A program made the position numbers and the translations under genes. Below the pieces are notes generated by a model that had not been told where the DNA came from, searched no databases, and was given only the letters and a program-made list of their open reading frames with translations. A stretch of 64,000 nucleotides of DNA, taken from the NCBI RefSeq assembly GCF_902813185.1, contig NZ_LR778301.1, positions 2,932,501 through 2,996,500 of the forward strand. The letters are read 5' to 3'. This DNA comes from Denitratisoma oestradiolicum (lineage in GTDB: Bacteria > Pseudomonadota > Gammaproteobacteria > Burkholderiales > Rhodocyclaceae). Of this stretch, positions 18,585-27,219 are shown one piece after another (the stretch's first letter is position 1; each line of letters starts with the position of its first letter).

Positions 18585-20059
18585 CCGATATCGCACCACG
18601 CTCCCCCGTCCCTCATGCCGGCCCCGAACTACTGGCCCCGGCCGGCTCCCTGGCCATGCTGGAGACCGCCCTGGCTTTCGGCGCCAGCGCCATCTATGCG
18701 GGCCAGCCCCGCTACAGCCTGCGCACCCGCAACAACGACTTCGGCAAGCTCGATGCCCTGGCCCGGGGCATCGACCGGACCCATGCCCTGGGCCACAAGT
18801 TCTACCTGGTCAGCAACATCTATCCCCACAACGCCAAGCTCAAGACCTACCTGGCCGACATGGCGCCGGTGATGGCGCTGAAGCCCGACGCCCTGATCAT
18901 GGCCGACCCAGGCCTGATGCTGATGATCCGTGAGACCTGGCCGGAGATGCCGATTCACCTTTCGGTCCAGGCCAACACCGTCAATCACGCAGCCGTGCGC
19001 TTCTGGCGCCAGGCCGGCGTCTCCCGTGTGATCCTGTCCCGGGAGATATCCCTGGAGGACATCGCCGAAATCCGTCAGGAGTGCCCGGACACGGAACTGG
19101 AGGTCTTCGTCCACGGCGCCCTCTGCGTGGCCTATTCGGGACGCTGCCTGCTTTCGGGCTATTTCAACCATCGCGACCCGAACCAGGGCACCTGCACCAA
19201 CTCCTGCCGCTGGAAATATAAGGTCCATCCCCCCGGCCCCCTTCCCGAGGAAGGAGGAGCGCAAGCGCTCCCCCTGGGGAAATTGTTGGACCATCCCCCT
19301 AACCCCCTTCCCGGGGAAGGGGGCAACTGGTCACCTCCCCCGCTTGGCGGGGGAGGCCGGGAGGGGGTGCATTCTCCTGCCCAAGCAGGCTGCAGGCAAA
19401 GCCTGCAGCCTGGCGGCGGGGACCCCTACGATGACGAATTCCTGATCGAAGAGGAGACTCGCCCCGGCCAATTGATGCCCATCGAAGAGGACGAGCATGG
19501 CACCTACATTCTCAACTCCAAGGACCTACGAGCCATCGAGCATGTGCAACGACTGGTGGAGATCGGCGTGGATTCCCTGAAGATCGAGGGCCGCACCAAG
19601 TCCCCCTATTACGTGGCGCGCACCTGCCAGGCCTATCGCCGCGCCATCGACGATGCGGTCGCCGGCAGACCTCTCGACCCGCGCCTGGTGGGAGAACTGG
19701 AAGGCCTGGCCAACCGGGGTTATACCGGCGGCTTCTACGAACGGCACCCGGATCGGGAACACCAGAACTATCTCAAAGGCCACTCCGAATCCGGTCGTAG
19801 CCTCTACGTCGGCGACGTGGTGGCTTACGGCAGCGACGGTCTGGCTGAGGTGGAGGTGAAGAACCGCTTTGCCGTCGGCGACCGCATCGAACTCGTACAC
19901 CCCTCCGGCAACCGGGAAATGGTCATCACCACCCTGCAAAACCGGGACGGCCAGCCCATGAACGTGGCCCCCGGCAGTGGTCATCGGGTACACCTGGCCC
20001 TGCCCCCCGATCTCGCCGGCGCCTTCGTGGCCCGCTTCATAGAGCCAAGCCATGGATGA
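18581..20059 (+). CDS. trhP: U32-family tRNA hydroxylation protein TrhP (YegQ-like) with a repeat-derived insertion
   Basis: The protein matches E. coli TrhP (YegQ) along its length: the start ELLAPAGSLAMLETALAFGA, the U32 signature EVFVHGALCVAYSGRC, the cysteine pair in GTCTNSCRWKY, and the C-terminal U32 domain. TrhP takes part in 5-hydroxyuridine formation at tRNA position 34 using prephenate-derived chemistry. I choose TTG at 18581, overlapping the P450 stop, because it places the N-terminus where E. coli TrhP begins; no ATG fits. Between RWKYKV and DEFLIEEETRPG, about residues 216-280 are encoded by three REP-like palindromes and a 10-bp hairpin, and read through in frame (PPNPLPGEGG and similar). 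E. coli has a shorter variable loop there. Confidence 0.88.
   Translation: MTDIAPRSPVPHAGPELLAPAGSLAMLETALAFGASAIYAGQPRYSLRTRNNDFGKLDALARGIDRTHALGHKFYLVSNIYPHNAKLKTYLADMAPVMALKPDALIMADPGLMLMIRETWPEMPIHLSVQANTVNHAAVRFWRQAGVSRVILSREISLEDIAEIRQECPDTELEVFVHGALCVAYSGRCLLSGYFNHRDPNQGTCTNSCRWKYKVHPPGPLPEEGGAQALPLGKLLDHPPNPLPGEGGNWSPPPLGGGGREGVHSPAQAGCRQSLQPGGGDPYDDEFLIEEETRPGQLMPIEEDEHGTYILNSKDLRAIEHVQRLVEIGVDSLKIEGRTKSPYYVARTCQAYRRAIDDAVAGRPLDPRLVGELEGLANRGYTGGFYERHPDREHQNYLKGHSESGRSLYVGDVVAYGSDGLAEVEVKNRFAVGDRIELVHPSGNREMVITTLQNRDGQPMNVAPGSGHRVHLALPPDLAGAFVARFIEPSHG
19226..19410 (+). repeat. cluster of three REP-like palindromes plus a hairpin inside trhP
   Basis: Copies lie at 19226-19258 and 19291-19330 on plus (CCATCCCCC..CCCCCTTCCC, hairpin, GGGAAGG) and at 19329-19367 on minus (CCCCCTCCCGGCCTCCCCC, hairpin, GGGGGAGGTGACC). 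A perfect 10-bp stem, GGCTGCAGGC-AAA-GCCTGCAGCC, follows at 19388-19410. Elsewhere in the window the same palindromes are intergenic. Confidence 0.85.
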
Positions 20060-20612
20060 CGCGGTTCTGGCAGCCATGGCCCGCTGGCCCAATGTGCCCA
20101 ATGTCTATGACTGGTTGTCCCTGGACCAGCGTGGCCGCTGGCGCATCAAGGGCGAAGTGGTGGGCAACCAGGCCCTGGCCCAATTCATCGGCCGCAACTA
20201 TGAAGTCGATGCGCGGGGCTGCTGGTATTTCCAGAATGGCCCCCAGCGGGTTTTTGTGACCCTGGAATACACCCCCTGGGTTCTCTACCTGACCGCGCCG
20301 GGAAGGCTGGAGACCCACACCGGCCTGCCGGTGGAGGCGCCAGGATCGGTCTATCTGGACAACGAAGGCAACCTGCTGCTCGACACCGGCAGGGGCCTGG
20401 GCCTGATCTGCGACCGGGACCTGGCCGAACTGATCGAGTACCTGCGGCGACCAGATGGTTCAGGGGTGGAAATCGATGCCCTGGAGGAATTGTTGCTGGG
20501 CCGCATCCCCCTGCTCCACCTGCATGGCTTCGGCCCGTTCCTGCCGGTTTCCCCAATTCTCCGCGCCGATGTCGCCCGCATCGGCGGCCATGTCACCCAC
20601 CCCAGTCCGTGA
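20052..20612 (+). CDS. conserved protein of unknown function
   Basis: The 186-residue soluble protein starts eight bases inside the 3' end of trhP, so it is translationally coupled to it. It contains MARWPNVPNVYDWLSLDQRGRWRIKG, a segment I associate with a conserved proteobacterial family of unknown function that often accompanies trhP, but I cannot name the family with confidence. No signal peptide, membrane segment or metal motif is evident; aromatic residues are frequent in the first half. Confidence 0.8.
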   Translation: MDDAVLAAMARWPNVPNVYDWLSLDQRGRWRIKGEVVGNQALAQFIGRNYEVDARGCWYFQNGPQRVFVTLEYTPWVLYLTAPGRLETHTGLPVEAPGSVYLDNEGNLLLDTGRGLGLICDRDLAELIEYLRRPDGSGVEIDALEELLLGRIPLLHLHGFGPFLPVSPILRADVARIGGHVTHPSP

Positions 20613-20624
20613 AGCTCATGGAAG

Positions 20625-20664
20625 ATCGGTCACACTCGGCTCCGGCACAACTTTTTCACGCTAT
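20625..20664 (+). repeat. 3' fragment of dispersed repeat family B
   Basis: CACTCGGCTCCGGCACAACT followed by TTTTCACGCTA matches the end of the family B copies at 47603-47757 and 60065-60292. As with those, a start codon follows within a few bases, here at 20672. Confidence 0.65.
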
Positions 20665-20671
20665 ATCGATC

Positions 20672-21169
20672 ATGGAATTCCGCGACGACCTGAAACTGAA
20701 TCCTTTCGACCCACGGGAACAGGCCGATCTGGCCAGCCGCCTGGAAGACTTTCCCCTCTTTGCCGGCCTGGAGGCCCGTGAACTGGAAACCCTGGCCGCC
20801 AGCATGCTGACCGCCTCCGCTGCCAGGGGGAGCATCGTGTTCCAGGAAGGGGACCCGGGCCACTTCCTGGCCCTGGTGCTCGACGGCAAGGTGGAGATCA
20901 GCAAGGAAACCGACCACCGGAACAGCCGTCAATTGGGCCTGGCCACGCCCGGCAAGACCGTGGGCGAGATGGCACTGATCGATGGAGAGCACCGCTCCGC
21001 CACCTGTCGCTGTATCAACGACAGCCAACTGGCCCTGCTCACCGCCGCCAGCTTCCAGGGCCTGGTGCAAAAGACCCCGATGCTGGGCTTCAAGATCATG
21101 GCCCGGCTGGGCAAGATGCTCAGCCAGCGCCTGCGCCTGACCACCGGTCAGTTGGTGGATCACCTCTGA
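20672..21169 (+). CDS. cyclic-nucleotide-binding domain protein without a DNA-binding domain
   Basis: From the ATG at 20672 the protein has 165 residues and is essentially a single cNMP-binding beta-roll. The phosphate-binding cassette reads GEMALIDGEHRSAT, close to the canonical GE(L/M)AL..xRxA(T/S), with the phosphate-contacting arginine present. No helix-turn-helix follows, so it is not a Crp/Fnr regulator; it may be a ligand-sensing partner of another protein. A start at 20609 is open but would translate the repeat fragment. No clear ribosome binding site precedes either start. Confidence 0.8.
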   Translation: MEFRDDLKLNPFDPREQADLASRLEDFPLFAGLEARELETLAASMLTASAARGSIVFQEGDPGHFLALVLDGKVEISKETDHRNSRQLGLATPGKTVGEMALIDGEHRSATCRCINDSQLALLTAASFQGLVQKTPMLGFKIMARLGKMLSQRLRLTTGQLVDHL

Positions 21170-21182
21170 CCGGATCGGAACC

Positions 21183-22844
21183 TCACATCACGAAGCGCGA
21201 TACCGCCTCCTGGAGTTTTTTCGATTCATCCTCCAGGATGCTCATGGACTGGCCGGCCTTGGCGGCGGCCTCCGCGTTCTCCTCGCTGGCCCGGGCGATG
21301 CCTTCGACCTTCTGGGCGATGAGTTCGCTGGTCTGGGACTGGTCAAGCAGGGCCGACTGAATGTTCCCGGAAAATTCCTCGCTGCGCCGGGCGCTGTCGC
21401 GAATCTGCTCGATAGCCGCCAGGGCCTCCCGTGCATGGGCGGAAATGCTGGCCACCTGATCCACCACCTGGCGGATGTCTGCCACGGCCCGGCCCGAGCT
21501 GCTCTGGATGCCATCGATCATGCGGGAAATCTCCTGGGCCGAACTGGTGGTTTTCTCGGCCAGTTTGCGCACCTCGTCGGCCACCACGGCGAAACCCCGG
21601 CCCTGCTCACCGGCCCGGGCCGCCTCGATGGCGGCATTCAGGGCCAGCAGGTTGGTCTGATCGGCCACGTCCCGAATCACCTGGACAATGGTGGAAATTT
21701 CATTGGACTGGGTGCCCACCTGTTCCACCACCTGGGAGGCCGTCTGCACGCTGTCGGCGATGCGCACCATCTCGTCCGAGGCCCGCCGAATCACCCGCCC
21801 CCCCTGCTCCGCCAACGAGGATGATTCGTGGGCGATATTGAGGGACTCGGTGGCGCTGTCGCGGACATTGGTGACGCTGACGCTCAACTGTTCCACCGCT
21901 GCTGCCACATCCGAGGTAGCGGCGCTCTGACTGATGGCCACCTCTCCCACATGGGCCATGGAGGCCGACATGGCGGCACTGGAGGCCGCCGTCTGACGGG
22001 CATTGCTGACAATCTTGGCCACGATCTCGTGGAAATTCGCCAGCATCCGGTTCACCGCCGAGGCCGAACGACCAATCTCGTCGGAACCGGAAATGTTGAT
22101 CCGGCGGGAAAGATCCCAGTCCCGACTGATGCCCTCGACACCCCGCGTCAGAGTCAAGAGGGAGCTGGTAATGCGATTCACGATCATCAGGGCCAGCAGC
22201 ACCACTACCGCCAGGGACACGGCCATCACGATCATCAGCAGGTTGCGCACGGTCTTGTAGCGTTTCTCGGCCTCGCCGGTGCGGTCGTTGTTGGCAACAA
22301 TGTAACTCTCGATCTTGTCGCAGATGTCATCTATGTTGTCGGCAACTTCCTTGCCTCCATCGCCGGCAAGCTGATCCACCTTGCGGGGCGCATCCCGGTC
22401 TGCCGGATCGTAGGCCTTCAGCGCCTCCTGATAATGGGTGCTCAGGGCCGCATGTTTCTTCGCCGTCTCCGCCGCCAGGGTGCCGATCTCCCGCACGTAT
22501 TCGTCACTGGATTCTCCCAGTTCGGTGGCCAGCTTGTTGAGGTTGTACTGAACCTTGCCCCCCTGCTGCTCGAAACGCTTGAGATTGGCGTCGAAAGCCT
22601 CCTGCTTGTTGCCCCTGAGCAGGATGTCCTTCCAGGCCTGGCCCTGGGTCAGGTAGGCCTGGCGCGCCTCGTTGGCATTGGCCGTGCTCTCCACGCTGTT
22701 CTGGATTTCCGCGAACACCGTGGTCACGGTGACATTGAACTTGGCCAGTTCCACGATGCCGGTAACGCCGATGACGATAAATCCGACAATGCTGACGCCC
22801 GCCAGCAGAAACAGTCGGGCACGTATGGTCATGTGTTCCAGCAT
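21183..22844 (-). CDS. methyl-accepting chemotaxis protein
   Basis: The 553-residue transducer has an N-terminal transmembrane helix ([20 protein letters not shown]), a periplasmic helical sensor of about 160 residues, a second helix near 200-222 ([20 protein letters not shown]), a HAMP domain, and a cytoplasmic signalling hairpin with the invariant tip [20 protein letters not shown]. There is no CheR-docking NWETF pentapeptide at the C-terminus. The ligand is unknown. It sits alone between convergent and repeat-rich DNA, with no other chemotaxis genes nearby. Confidence 0.95.
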   Translation of the reverse strand: MLEHMTIRARLFLLAGVSIVGFIVIGVTGIVELAKFNVTVTTVFAEIQNSVESTANANEARQAYLTQGQAWKDILLRGNKQEAFDANLKRFEQQGGKVQYNLNKLATELGESSDEYVREIGTLAAETAKKHAALSTHYQEALKAYDPADRDAPRKVDQLAGDGGKEVADNIDDICDKIESYIVANNDRTGEAEKRYKTVRNLLMIVMAVSLAVVVLLALMIVNRITSSLLTLTRGVEGISRDWDLSRRINISGSDEIGRSASAVNRMLANFHEIVAKIVSNARQTAASSAAMSASMAHVGEVAISQSAATSDVAAAVEQLSVSVTNVRDSATESLNIAHESSSLAEQGGRVIRRASDEMVRIADSVQTASQVVEQVGTQSNEISTIVQVIRDVADQTNLLALNAAIEAARAGEQGRGFAVVADEVRKLAEKTTSSAQEISRMIDGIQSSSGRAVADIRQVVDQVASISAHAREALAAIEQIRDSARRSEEFSGNIQSALLDQSQTSELIAQKVEGIARASEENAEAAAKAGQSMSILEDESKKLQEAVSRFVM

Positions 22845-22979
22845 TTCAGCCTCCTGCCAATTCGGGAAGAATTGATTGTAGTCGCCGCTACAGGCCGGAA
22901 ACGCCCGAATTGAGGCTGCTTATCCCGGCCTAACGATAAATCCCACTCTATTGACATGGAAAATCATCAACGGCACCGA

Positions 22980-23100
22980 GCGTGGCTGTCGAGCGCAGCG
23001 AGCCGATGGGTAGCCCCGGGGCAGGGATGGGGGGGCGTTCAATTGGCCTTTGCGAATTTTCATCCTCGGGGGTGGGGCTGGCGACCATGCGCGTTAACCT
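22980..23100 (-). repeat. dispersed repeat family B, minus-strand copy
   Basis: Read on minus, the block starts with TTAACGCGCATGGTCGCCAG, continues through CCACCCCCGAGGATGAAAAT and GCAAAGGCCAATTGAACGCC, and ends with GGCTCGCTGCGCTCGA. It matches the plus copies at 47603 and 60065 closely, and here it follows the stop of the sensor kinase gene. The rest of the 22845-23102 gap holds no gene. Confidence 0.85.
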
Positions 23101-23102
23101 GG

Positions 23103-24422
23103 CTATAGAGGAAAGTGCACCGACACCCGCAGGCCCCGGCCCACGGAACTGTCGTCCAGTTCCAGGCGAGCCTTGTGGAGTTGGGCGATGCGGGCAACAA
23201 TGGACAGGCCCAGGCCGGAACCACTCTCCCTGCTGCCTGCGATACGATAAAAGCGGTCCAGGACATGGGCCCGTTCCGCCGCCGGAATGCCGGGCCCCTG
23301 ATCCTCGATCGACAGACAGGCGGCGTCACCCGCATCGTCCATCCGGACCCGCACCCGGCTCCCGACCGGGCTGTAGCGCACCGCGTTATCCAGCAGATTG
23401 CGCAGCAGCACCGAGAGCAGCACCGGCTCCCCCCGCACGGCCAGGGGGGCGCCTTCCTCCAGTGCCAGTTCCACCCCCTTGTCCAGAGCCTGGGGGGCAA
23501 TGCGGGCCAGGGCGTCGATAACGCAGGCCCGCAGGTCACAGGTCCCCAGGCCGGTGACTCGGCTGTCGCTGTCCAGGCGGGCCAGGGTCAACAACTGTTC
23601 CACCAGATGGGTGGCCCGATCCGTCGCCGCAATCACATTGGATAAAGCCCGCTGCCGCTCGGCCTCGTCCTGGCTGGCCTGGGCCACCTGGGCGTGGGTA
23701 CGCATCGCCGCCAGGGGAGTGCGCAATTCGTGGGCAGCGTCGGCGGTGAAGCGGCGTTCCTGTTCCAGGGAGCCGGCGATGCGGCCCAGCAGGCTGTTGA
23801 GCCGCTCCAGGATGGGGTGCAGCTCGCTGGGCGCGCCCTCCAGGGAAATGGCGTCGAGCCGGTCGGGAGAGCGCTGGCCGATGGAGTCCGCCAGCCGGGA
23901 CAAGGGTGCCAGGCTGCTCCGGATCAGCAGGATCAGAGCCAGCCCCAGCAGGGGCAGCGCCAGGGCCAGGGGCTTGAGCAGATGCAGGGCCAGTTCATGG
24001 GCCACCACCTGCCGGGCGGCGTGGGCCTCCCCCACCTGCACCTGTTGCCGGACATGGGGATCCCGCAGGCTGTAGATGCGCCAATCGGCGCCATCAATGG
24101 TCACATCGGAAAAACCCTCATCCTTCCCCGACAAGGGGTGATCCGGGGCCGTGGCAGAATGGGCCGTCAGCTTGCCGTCCTGCCAGACCTGGAAGGCCAC
24201 CTTGCGGGCATAGGGATGATTGGGCAGATGCTCGGCGATTTCCTCCGCGTCGTCCCCCACGAAAGCCGCCAGGAGCGAAGCCGTCTGGGCCAGATGAGCA
24301 TCGAACAGTTCGTCGGACTCGTGCATGGCCTCGCGCCAGGCCAGGAAACTCAAGGCCACCCAGATCAGCAGCACGATCACCAGGGTGCCCAGCAGCAGGC
24401 GCAGACGGAGGGAATGCCTCAT
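23103..24422 (-). CDS. two-component sensor histidine kinase, QseC-type
   Basis: The 439-residue kinase has an N-terminal membrane helix (LLLGTLVIVLLIWVALSFLA), a periplasmic region of about 120 residues, a second helix near 155-172, a HAMP-like linker, the phospho-acceptor H-box AAHELRTPLAAMRTH, and ATPase boxes N (NLLDNAVRYSP), G1 (DQGPGIP) and G2 (GSGLGLSIV). The architecture and the partner regulator match QseC/PmrB-type kinases. It overlaps the response regulator by four bases. The adjacent cytochrome genes are probable targets; the stimulus is unknown. Confidence 0.92.
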   Translation of the reverse strand: MRHSLRLRLLLGTLVIVLLIWVALSFLAWREAMHESDELFDAHLAQTASLLAAFVGDDAEEIAEHLPNHPYARKVAFQVWQDGKLTAHSATAPDHPLSGKDEGFSDVTIDGADWRIYSLRDPHVRQQVQVGEAHAARQVVAHELALHLLKPLALALPLLGLALILLIRSSLAPLSRLADSIGQRSPDRLDAISLEGAPSELHPILERLNSLLGRIAGSLEQERRFTADAAHELRTPLAAMRTHAQVAQASQDEAERQRALSNVIAATDRATHLVEQLLTLARLDSDSRVTGLGTCDLRACVIDALARIAPQALDKGVELALEEGAPLAVRGEPVLLSVLLRNLLDNAVRYSPVGSRVRVRMDDAGDAACLSIEDQGPGIPAAERAHVLDRFYRIAGSRESGSGLGLSIVARIAQLHKARLELDDSSVGRGLRVSVHFPL

Positions 24423-25078
24423 ACCCTGGGTACCAGATAGCCCACGCCCCGCACGGTGCGGATCAACTCCGGCGCCAGCTTGCGACGCAGATGATGGACA
24501 TGGACCTCCAGGGCATTGGATTCCAGCTCCTCCCCCCAGGGATAGAGCCTGGCCTCCAGTTGAGCCCGGGTCAGCACCGTGCCGGCATGGAGCAGCAATT
24601 CTTGGAGCAGGGAAAACTCCCGGAACGACAGTTCCACCGGCCGGCCCTCCCAGGTGACCTGACGGGCCGCCGGGTCCAGCACCAGGGGACCATGGACCAG
24701 TTGGGGAGCCGCGCCCCCGGCGGAGCGGCGGATCAGTGCCCGCAAGCGGGCGCCCAGTTCCCCCAAATCGAAGGGCTTGATCATGTAGTCGTCAGCACCG
24801 CCATCGAGACCGGCGATCACGTCCTGGGGCGTATCCCGAGCAGTGAGGATAAGCACCGGCAAGGTCGAGCCTCCCGCCCGCAGGCGGCGCAGCAGCTCCA
24901 GGCCGGTAAGCCGGGGCAGCCCCAGATCCAGCACCAGGGCCGAGAAGGGCTCGGCTTGCAGGGCGTTCAGACCCGCCACGCCATCCTGCACCCAGTCAGC
25001 CTGGAAGCCGGCCTGGCGCAGGCCGGCCTGGATACCCTCCCCCAGCAGACTGTCGTCCTCGACGATCAGGATGCGCAT
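24419..25078 (-). CDS. two-component response regulator, OmpR/QseB-type
   Basis: The 219-residue regulator has a receiver domain (acidic pair in IVEDDSLLGEGI, phospho-acceptor aspartate in VLDLGLPRLTG, conserved lysine in MIKPFDLGEL) and a winged-helix DNA-binding domain of the OmpR/PhoB type (LSFREFSLLQELLLHAGTVL, VHVHHLRRKL). It starts one base after the cytochrome b stop and overlaps the kinase gene by four bases, so cytochrome genes and two-component system are probably one transcript. Confidence 0.93.
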   Translation of the reverse strand: MRILIVEDDSLLGEGIQAGLRQAGFQADWVQDGVAGLNALQAEPFSALVLDLGLPRLTGLELLRRLRAGGSTLPVLILTARDTPQDVIAGLDGGADDYMIKPFDLGELGARLRALIRRSAGGAAPQLVHGPLVLDPAARQVTWEGRPVELSFREFSLLQELLLHAGTVLTRAQLEARLYPWGEELESNALEVHVHHLRRKLAPELIRTVRGVGYLVPRV

Positions 25079-25759
25079 TCAGTCATCGTCTCCATGGTGA
25101 TGATCTTGCCCGGTCCCAACCGCCCCCGGATTCATCAGGGCCGGCCAGGTGCCCTGGACCAGATTCCAGCCCAGGACACCGAGCACCAGGACCAGCAGCA
25201 GAGCAATGATGCCATGGGCACGGGAAATTCCCGCGGCCGCCTCCCCGGATTTACGCCCGGTAAACATTGCCTTCACCAGATTCTCCTTGTGCAGCCAGCC
25301 GGACAGGGCTACCCCCAGCACATGGATCGCCACCAGGGCCAGCATGGCGCTGGCCAGTGCCTCATGAACCTCCTCCAGGACATCGACCCCTATTTCATTG
25401 AAATGCAGCCAGCCGCTGATACCTGTACCCAGGCCCAGGAGCAGCAGCAACACAATGGCCAGGGCACCCGCCGGATTGTGGCCCACATGATGTTCCGGTT
25501 TATTTCCCAACAGGCTGCGCAGATAGCCCAGCACCGCCGACGGTCCCCGCACGAACTGGGGAAAACGGGCATAGCGGCTGCCTACCAGCCCCCAGACCAG
25601 ACGCAGGCCGATCAGGGCCAGCAGCAGATAGCCGGCCAGCAGATGAATGCCCTGATAGCGCTCCGACTCGGATGTGAGCCAGGCCAACGCAAAACAGCCC
25701 ACCAGGGACCAGTGGAAGATCCGCACCGGCAGATCCCAGACCAGGATGCCCTGTTTCAT
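25079..25759 (-). CDS. cytochrome b561-family membrane protein
   Basis: The 226-residue protein has at least four hydrophobic helices with conserved histidines (RIFHWSLV, GIHLLAGYLLLALIGLRL, EVHEALA, VAIHVLG), the pattern of diheme cytochrome b561 electron carriers. The C-terminus is a short histidine- and aspartate-rich tail (GQDHHHGDDD). It overlaps the diheme cytochrome c gene by four bases. By position it should pass quinol electrons to the periplasmic cytochromes. Confidence 0.88.
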   Translation of the reverse strand: MKQGILVWDLPVRIFHWSLVGCFALAWLTSESERYQGIHLLAGYLLLALIGLRLVWGLVGSRYARFPQFVRGPSAVLGYLRSLLGNKPEHHVGHNPAGALAIVLLLLLGLGTGISGWLHFNEIGVDVLEEVHEALASAMLALVAIHVLGVALSGWLHKENLVKAMFTGRKSGEAAAGISRAHGIIALLLVLVLGVLGWNLVQGTWPALMNPGAVGTGQDHHHGDDD

Positions 25760-26244
25760 GATCGATCTCCTTCACGATGGCGATAGCCGGCGGGCAGCTT
25801 GATTTCCCCCTCGGCGAAACGCCCCTTCGCCGCTCCCTGATGGCAGGTCTCGCACCGGGCGGCGGCGGGGCGACCCGGGCTGCTCTTGACCGGCAAGTTC
25901 CCATGCTCATGGCGGAACCAGGCGGTCGTGGTGATACGGGCCTCGGCCCCGACGGGACGATGCTTGTCGCGGCCGCTGGCCTGCCGGAAAAGAAAGGCGG
26001 CGATCTCATCCCGGGCCTTGGCCTCCAGACTGGCATCGGTACCGAAGTGCCGATCCAGCCGGCCAATCATCTGCTTCCAGCCCTCGCTCCCCAGCAACTG
26101 GGGCGGATAGGGCAAATGACAGTCGCCGCACTCCTGGACGTAATTGGCCGGATAGGGCCCATAGATATGATCTCCAGCCCGGGCGGCTGGCACCAGAGCA
26201 GCCAGAACAAAAGAGGACAGCACAGCGAACGGAATGGTTTTCAT
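25756..26244 (-). CDS. periplasmic diheme cytochrome c (DHC type)
   Basis: From the ATG at 26244 the protein has a signal peptide (MKTIPFAVLSSFVLAALVPA, then ARA cleavage) and two CxxCH heme sites, CGDCH near the N-terminus and CETCH near the C-terminus. The ECGDCHLPYPPQLL segment is typical of the DHC cytochromes found beside sphaeroides heme protein (SHP) genes. It lies ten bases after the SHP-like gene and overlaps the cytochrome b gene. An open frame extends to 26316 without signal-peptide character. Confidence 0.88.
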   Translation of the reverse strand: MKTIPFAVLSSFVLAALVPAARAGDHIYGPYPANYVQECGDCHLPYPPQLLGSEGWKQMIGRLDRHFGTDASLEAKARDEIAAFLFRQASGRDKHRPVGAEARITTTAWFRHEHGNLPVKSSPGRPAAARCETCHQGAAKGRFAEGEIKLPAGYRHREGDRS

Positions 26245-26254
26245 GGAATGATCC

Positions 26255-26659
26255 TCAAGACTTGATGGACAGCAGATAAGCCAGCAGATCGCCCTTCTCG
26301 CCAGGGGTGCAGGCACGGCTCAGTACATCCTTGCAATTGCGGCGGAACCATTTCTCCACCTTGTCCGGATTGCTGAAGCGTTCCCCGTTGGCGACCGGCG
26401 CCAGTGGGCGGATCGCCTTGCCCGTCACCGTGTGACGACCCGCGGCGGCGGGATTGTCGGTATGGCAGGTGGAGCAGCTCCAGTCGCCACCATGCCGGGC
26501 GCGGAAAAAAGCCTCGCCCCGGCGGGGAGAAAACTCCCGGAACGCCGGATCGGCAACCCGGGCCTCGGCCGCGAAAGACGCCAGCAACACCTGGGGCGGC
26601 ACTGCCTGGGCGTTGCCGGCCCAGACCAGGCCGACCAGAACAAGAACGGGGATACGCAT
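26255..26659 (-). CDS. monoheme cytochrome c, sphaeroides heme protein (SHP) / DUF1924 type
   Basis: A signal peptide (MRIPVLVLVGLVWAGNAQA) precedes a single CSTCH heme site. The C-terminal WFRRNC...AC segment fits SHP, where an asparagine is the labile sixth ligand that moves away when oxygen or nitric oxide binds, beside a disulfide. The ATG at 26659 is six bases after AAGGAG. SHP, DHC and cytochrome b genes with a two-component system form a recurring cluster in other proteobacteria. The physiological role is still debated (oxygen, NO or peroxide chemistry). Confidence 0.85.
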   Translation of the reverse strand: MRIPVLVLVGLVWAGNAQAVPPQVLLASFAAEARVADPAFREFSPRRGEAFFRARHGGDWSCSTCHTDNPAAAGRHTVTGKAIRPLAPVANGERFSNPDKVEKWFRRNCKDVLSRACTPGEKGDLLAYLLSIKS

Positions 26660-27130
26660 CATGGGCTCCTTGACTGAACAGACGGGAGCCATGGTGGAGG
26701 AGGGAGATTAAGGAATTCTTATGCCGGGACTCGCCCCGGCGGGCGAGGGGCGATGCCCTCGCCCATGGCCCATAAAGCGCACCCCCACCTATCCTCCCCC
26801 GCCTGGCGGGGGAGGTAACCAAGTCACTCCGCCCGTGAGGCGAGGATGGGGGTAGGCACACTATCAGCGCACCAGCACGGCGGCTTGCCGACGTGCCCTG
26901 CGGGCTCCCCTCCCTCCACAAGCCCCGCCGGGCCGGCGGCTAAACTCGCCTGCGGCTCGAACAACGCCGCCGGAAATCTTCCGGCGGGACTTCCGACCGT
27001 CGGCGAGTCAGAAGAGGATAGGGTACCGAGCGTATCGCGTGTGCATGAACCTAGCAGGGGTCTGTTATGCTTTCGGGAAATTCCGTCACCCGAGAACCGG
27101 GGTCGGTCTGACTACTTCTGAAAATATTTT
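26660..27130. other. non-coding, palindrome-rich spacer
   Basis: No gene is supported here. It holds a GC-rich inverted repeat (GGACTCGCCCCGGCGGGCGAG near 26730), a REP-like palindrome at 26782-26820 whose flanks extend the fold to about 26857, and a perfect nine-base-pair hairpin CCGCCGGAA-ATC-TTCCGGCGG at 26967-26987. Base composition falls sharply after about 27100, toward the nuclease gene. Confidence 0.6.
26782..26857 (+). repeat. REP-like palindromic repeat (extended copy)
   Basis: The core TCCTCCCCC-gcctgg-CGGGGGAGGTAACC matches the family core CCTCCCCC-loop-GGGGGAGGYGAC. The outer parts CCCCCACCTATCC (26782-) and GGATGGGGGTAGG (to 26857) are also complementary, giving a long imperfect cruciform. 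Confidence 0.75.
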
Positions 27131-27160
27131 CCATATTTGGCAGAAGATTTCCAGATATGG
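27131..27160. promoter_or_regulatory. dyad-symmetric operator-like site upstream of the nuclease gene
   Basis: CCATATTTGG (27131-27140) and CCAGATATGG (27151-27160) form an inverted repeat matching at nine of ten positions around a 10-base spacer. It is AT-rich, unlike the surroundings, and lies 60 bases before the likely start. It is the kind of site bound by a dimeric regulator, but none is encoded beside it. Confidence 0.4.
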
Positions 27161-27187
27161 ATGTTTGGGTGAAACGCACACATCACG

Positions 27188-27198
27188 TTAGGTTGCAC
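27188..27198 (+). repeat. left arm of perfect 11-bp inverted repeat bounding the nuclease gene
   Basis: TTAGGTTGCAC here is the exact reverse complement of GTGCAACCTAA at 28412-28422. The left arm is 21 bases before the start codon and the right arm begins one base after the stop codon. Confidence 0.7.
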
Positions 27199-27219
27199 AA
27201 CCCACACTCAGCGAACGCC

